From NCBI RefSeq assembly GCF_000238075.1, contig NZ_JH414505.1, forward strand, positions 190,047 to 254,046: a stretch of DNA of 64,000 nt, given 5' to 3'. The notes beneath the pieces were generated by a model. The model was not told the origin of the DNA, did no database searches, and saw only the letters and a program-made list of their open reading frames with translations. The DNA comes from Oribacterium asaccharolyticum ACB7. GTDB lineage: Bacteria > Bacillota > Clostridia > Lachnospirales > Lachnospiraceae. Below, in pieces: positions 62,254 to 64,000 of the stretch; positions within the stretch are counted from its first letter, which is position 1, and every line of letters begins with the position of its first letter. Made by a program: the position numbers and the translations under genes.

Positions 62254-63207
62254 ATGTGGTTTATTCTTTCTTTGGTTGCCGTGTTTTTCTGGTCCGGTTC
62301 CGATTTTTTTTCCAAGCTCGGTTCTCCGGAGAAGGACACGAACAGTCATCTGAAAATGGTTGTTGCCGTAGGGCTCGTGATGGGTTCCCACGCGACATAT
62401 CAAGTTCTCGTAAACGGAGTGACTTTTAATCTTCAAACGGTTTGGGTCTACCTCCCCGTGTCTTTCCTCTATATCTTCTCTATGCTTCTCGGTTATATCG
62501 GGCTACGCTATATCGAGCTTTCCATTACTTCTCCGATTTGTAATACCTCCGGAGCCGTAGCGGCCTTTTTATCTTTTCTTTTTTTAAAGCAGACACTCAG
62601 CTTTCCGCAACTTATCGCTACCATACTTGTAATTGTCGCGATCGTTCTTCTATCCTATTTTCAAAAGCAGAAGGAAGAAGCGGAGCTTAAAGAATCCGGG
62701 GAAGAACCCGGTATGAAGCACATGAACAGCTTCCTTGCTATCTTCTTTTCTATTGCTTACTGCATCATTGACGGTTTGGGAACCTTTATGGATGCCGTCG
62801 TTTTATCTCCGATATCGGATAATCCTGCAGAAAGAACCCTTATGGATTCCATCTTTGTTCATCGTCTTTCCGAAGACTCCGCCAATGTGGCATACGAATA
62901 TACTTTCCTTGCAGTAGCTCTTATCACTTTGCTTTATCTTGTCTTTGTGAAGAAGACCAAGTTCTTCCCGAGCTATGACGGAGCAAAACTGATTGGAGCC
63001 ATGAGTGAAACTGCGGGACAGGCAGCTTATATTGTTGCCCTTGCTGCAAATGCCGTTGCCTCGGCACCGCTGATTTCCAGCTATTGCATCTTCTCCGCTC
63101 TCTGGGCACACATCTTCTTAAAGGAAAGGCTCAGCAAAAAGCAGTACTTTGCTGTTGCTCTGGCGGTAGTCGGTATCGTCATCATGGGATTCTTCGGAGA
63201 GGATTAA
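62254..63207 (+). CDS. EamA/DMT-type transporter
   Basis: 317 residues with about ten membrane segments. Two EamA-like halves: FILSLVAVFFWSGSDFFSKL with LGYIGLRYIELSITSPICNT and LKQTLSFPQLIATILVIVAI, then AYIVALAANAVASAPLISSY with LKERLSKKQYFAVALAVVGI. The middle cytoplasmic loop (KQKEEAELKESGEEPGMKHM) is charged. Divergent from fucA and close to it, so it might export or import a metabolite of that pathway, but the substrate is not shown by sequence. AGAAGGGG precedes the ATG. Confidence 0.88.
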   Translation: MWFILSLVAVFFWSGSDFFSKLGSPEKDTNSHLKMVVAVGLVMGSHATYQVLVNGVTFNLQTVWVYLPVSFLYIFSMLLGYIGLRYIELSITSPICNTSGAVAAFLSFLFLKQTLSFPQLIATILVIVAIVLLSYFQKQKEEAELKESGEEPGMKHMNSFLAIFFSIAYCIIDGLGTFMDAVVLSPISDNPAERTLMDSIFVHRLSEDSANVAYEYTFLAVALITLLYLVFVKKTKFFPSYDGAKLIGAMSETAGQAAYIVALAANAVASAPLISSYCIFSALWAHIFLKERLSKKQYFAVALAVVGIVIMGFFGED

Positions 63208-63295
63208 GCTATTCCTTTTCCCGGTCTCTTTAAATATAAAAAATATTTATGCATGACATTGCTTCTTAAAAGAAAAGCAATTCAACGCTAAAAGA

Positions 63296-63338
63296 AAAAG
63301 GGCTGTAAAAATCAAAGTTGATTTTTTACAGCCTCTTT
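63296..63338. repeat. Minimal MITE-type palindrome acting as terminator
   Basis: AAGGGCTGTAAAAATCAA and TTGATTTTTTACAGCCTC form a 15-bp stem with a 2-base loop and T-rich flank. It has the end sequence of the larger elements and no core. Located between convergent genes, so it can end both transcripts. Confidence 0.7.
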
Positions 63339-63433
63339 TCTTCTTAAACGAAGATTGCTCCTTATGAAGAAATCCTTACTCATAATATGCAGAAAACATT
63401 CGACAGCTCGCTTTTATAAAGCGGAATAGTTTT

Positions 63434-64000
63434 TTACAGATTCTTCTCCAAATCCTCTACGATCTTCTTAATGGTTCCCTCTTTAAAGGGATTCATGAGT
63501 CCCACCTTTTCCTCCAGTTCTGTAAAGAAAAGGGATGCAGAGCACTTGGAGAACTCCATATAGCTCTTCCAAGCCCCTTGGAAATCCTTATCCATCCAGG
63601 CCTTGTACTGTAAAGCATTGATACTCGCGATACAGTAGTCAATGTAATAGTAGGGCAGGTCATAGATATGGTGCTGCTTCTGCCAGAATCCGCCCTCTTC
63701 CATAAAGGTATTGTCCGCATAATCCAAATGAGGCTTATACTCCTGCTCCAGGGTTCTCCAAAGCAACTTTCTCTCCTTCGGGGTCATTTTCGGATTCTTA
63801 TAGACCATGTTTTGGAACTCATCCACCATGGTTCCGTAGGGGATAAACATCAGGAACTCTTCAAAATGCATGGAAAGGTAGTCCTTTGCCCGCGTACCGA
63901 AGAATAAATCCATCCAAGGCTCGGTAAAGAATTCCATGGACATGGAATGGGTTTCCGCCGTTTCCATGGTCAACTGATTATGCTCATGGATGGGCAAATC
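63434..64000 (-). CDS. M3 family oligoendopeptidase, C-terminal part
   Basis: About 189 residues visible; the frame is open to the window edge, so the N-terminal two thirds are missing. ETHSMSMEFFTEPWMDLFFG, FMFIPYGTMVDEFQNMVY and YYYIDYCIASINALQYKAWM are conserved blocks near the C-terminus of PepF/M3 peptidases, which cut short peptides in the cytoplasm using the HExxH zinc site (outside this window). The HEHN near the edge is not that site. Ends with an L-E-K-N-L tail. Confidence 0.88.
   Translation of the reverse strand, partial: DLPIHEHNQLTMETAETHSMSMEFFTEPWMDLFFGTRAKDYLSMHFEEFLMFIPYGTMVDEFQNMVYKNPKMTPKERKLLWRTLEQEYKPHLDYADNTFMEEGGFWQKQHHIYDLPYYYIDYCIASINALQYKAWMDKDFQGAWKSYMEFSKCSASLFFTELEEKVGLMNPFKEGTIKKIVEDLEKNL

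Noticed and set aside
63970..64000. HEHN near the window edge as the zinc site of the M3 peptidase
   Set aside because: The family uses HExxH further upstream; HEHN does not fit and lies C-terminal to where the site should be.
1..64000. CRISPR array, tRNA or rRNA genes
   Set aside because: No regularly spaced repeats of 25-37 bp and no cloverleaf or rRNA signature were seen; the repeats found are dispersed palindromes or short tandem copies.

Overview
The window looks like a chromosomal segment of an anaerobic Gram-positive bacterium of the Lachnospiraceae type (Clostridia); an oral Oribacterium-like organism is my best guess, but that is inference. Grounds: low-to-mid GC, strong AGGAGG ribosome-binding sites, pyrBI and pyrK/pyrD-1B pyrimidine genes, MecA and GdpP, giant Gram-positive surface proteins with prealbumin-like (Cna-B/SpaA) and pilin-isopeptide modules, a YedE/TusA/DUF3343 selenium-type cluster and fucose-type catabolism. 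No rRNA or tRNA gene and no CRISPR array was seen.

Layout. 1-431: the 5' part of a group II intron (minus strand, cut by the window edge), placed directly behind the terminator of alaX. 451-3368: alaX and malQ. 3495-10015: a complete de novo pyrimidine cluster transcribed leftward as pyrC-pyrK-pyrD-pyrF-pyrE-pyrB-pyrI, with a terminator after pyrI and a terminator plus tandem hairpins ahead of pyrC. 10245-14677: an orphan HicB-like protein, an AraC regulator, a chemoreceptor and a glutathione peroxidase. 14945-17241 (plus strand): a lone AAA-type ATPase with an overlapping 21-codon ORF, then rsmI. 17432-25825: a roughly 2,800-residue surface adhesin. 25950-28000: an AT-rich island with an AbiEi/AbiEii toxin-antitoxin pair and an orphan operator-like palindrome. 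28058-33249: DUF1858, mecA, dnaB, rplI, gdpP. 33549-35641: a secreted wall-binding-repeat protein and a Wzz-like membrane protein. 35803-40642: purine salvage (guanine deaminase, NCS2 permease, divergent adenine deaminase). 40754-43110: a membrane protein and a secreted protein of unknown function. 43330-48998: a second giant surface protein, split by a one-base frameshift in a homopolymer. 49267-50960: a structured leader followed by yedE, a TusA-like gene and DUF3343. 51103-57034: a coiled-coil protein, araD and an ABC importer. 57251-59914: a four-gene group with a FAD oxidoreductase and a histidine phosphatase. 60176-63207: fucO, fucA and a DMT permease. 63434-64000: the C-terminal end of an M3 peptidase.

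How genes work together. The pyr cluster covers carbamoyl-aspartate to UMP, lacking only carbamoyl-phosphate synthetase. guaD, the NCS2 permease and ade form a purine uptake and deamination unit. fucA and fucO split a deoxy-sugar phosphate and reduce the lactaldehyde. The three-gene ABC importer resembles Fe(III)/sugar-phosphate systems.

Between genes there is an unusual density of structured DNA. A palindromic element of about 36-40 bp (AACGAG...CTCGTT) occurs at six loci. A roughly 215-bp MITE-like element with long terminal inverted repeats sits at the 3' end of both giant surface-protein genes and has shorter relatives elsewhere. Candidate leader structures precede pyrC, yedE, araD and guaD. 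Some repeats supply the last codons of neighbouring genes (rsmI, gpx).
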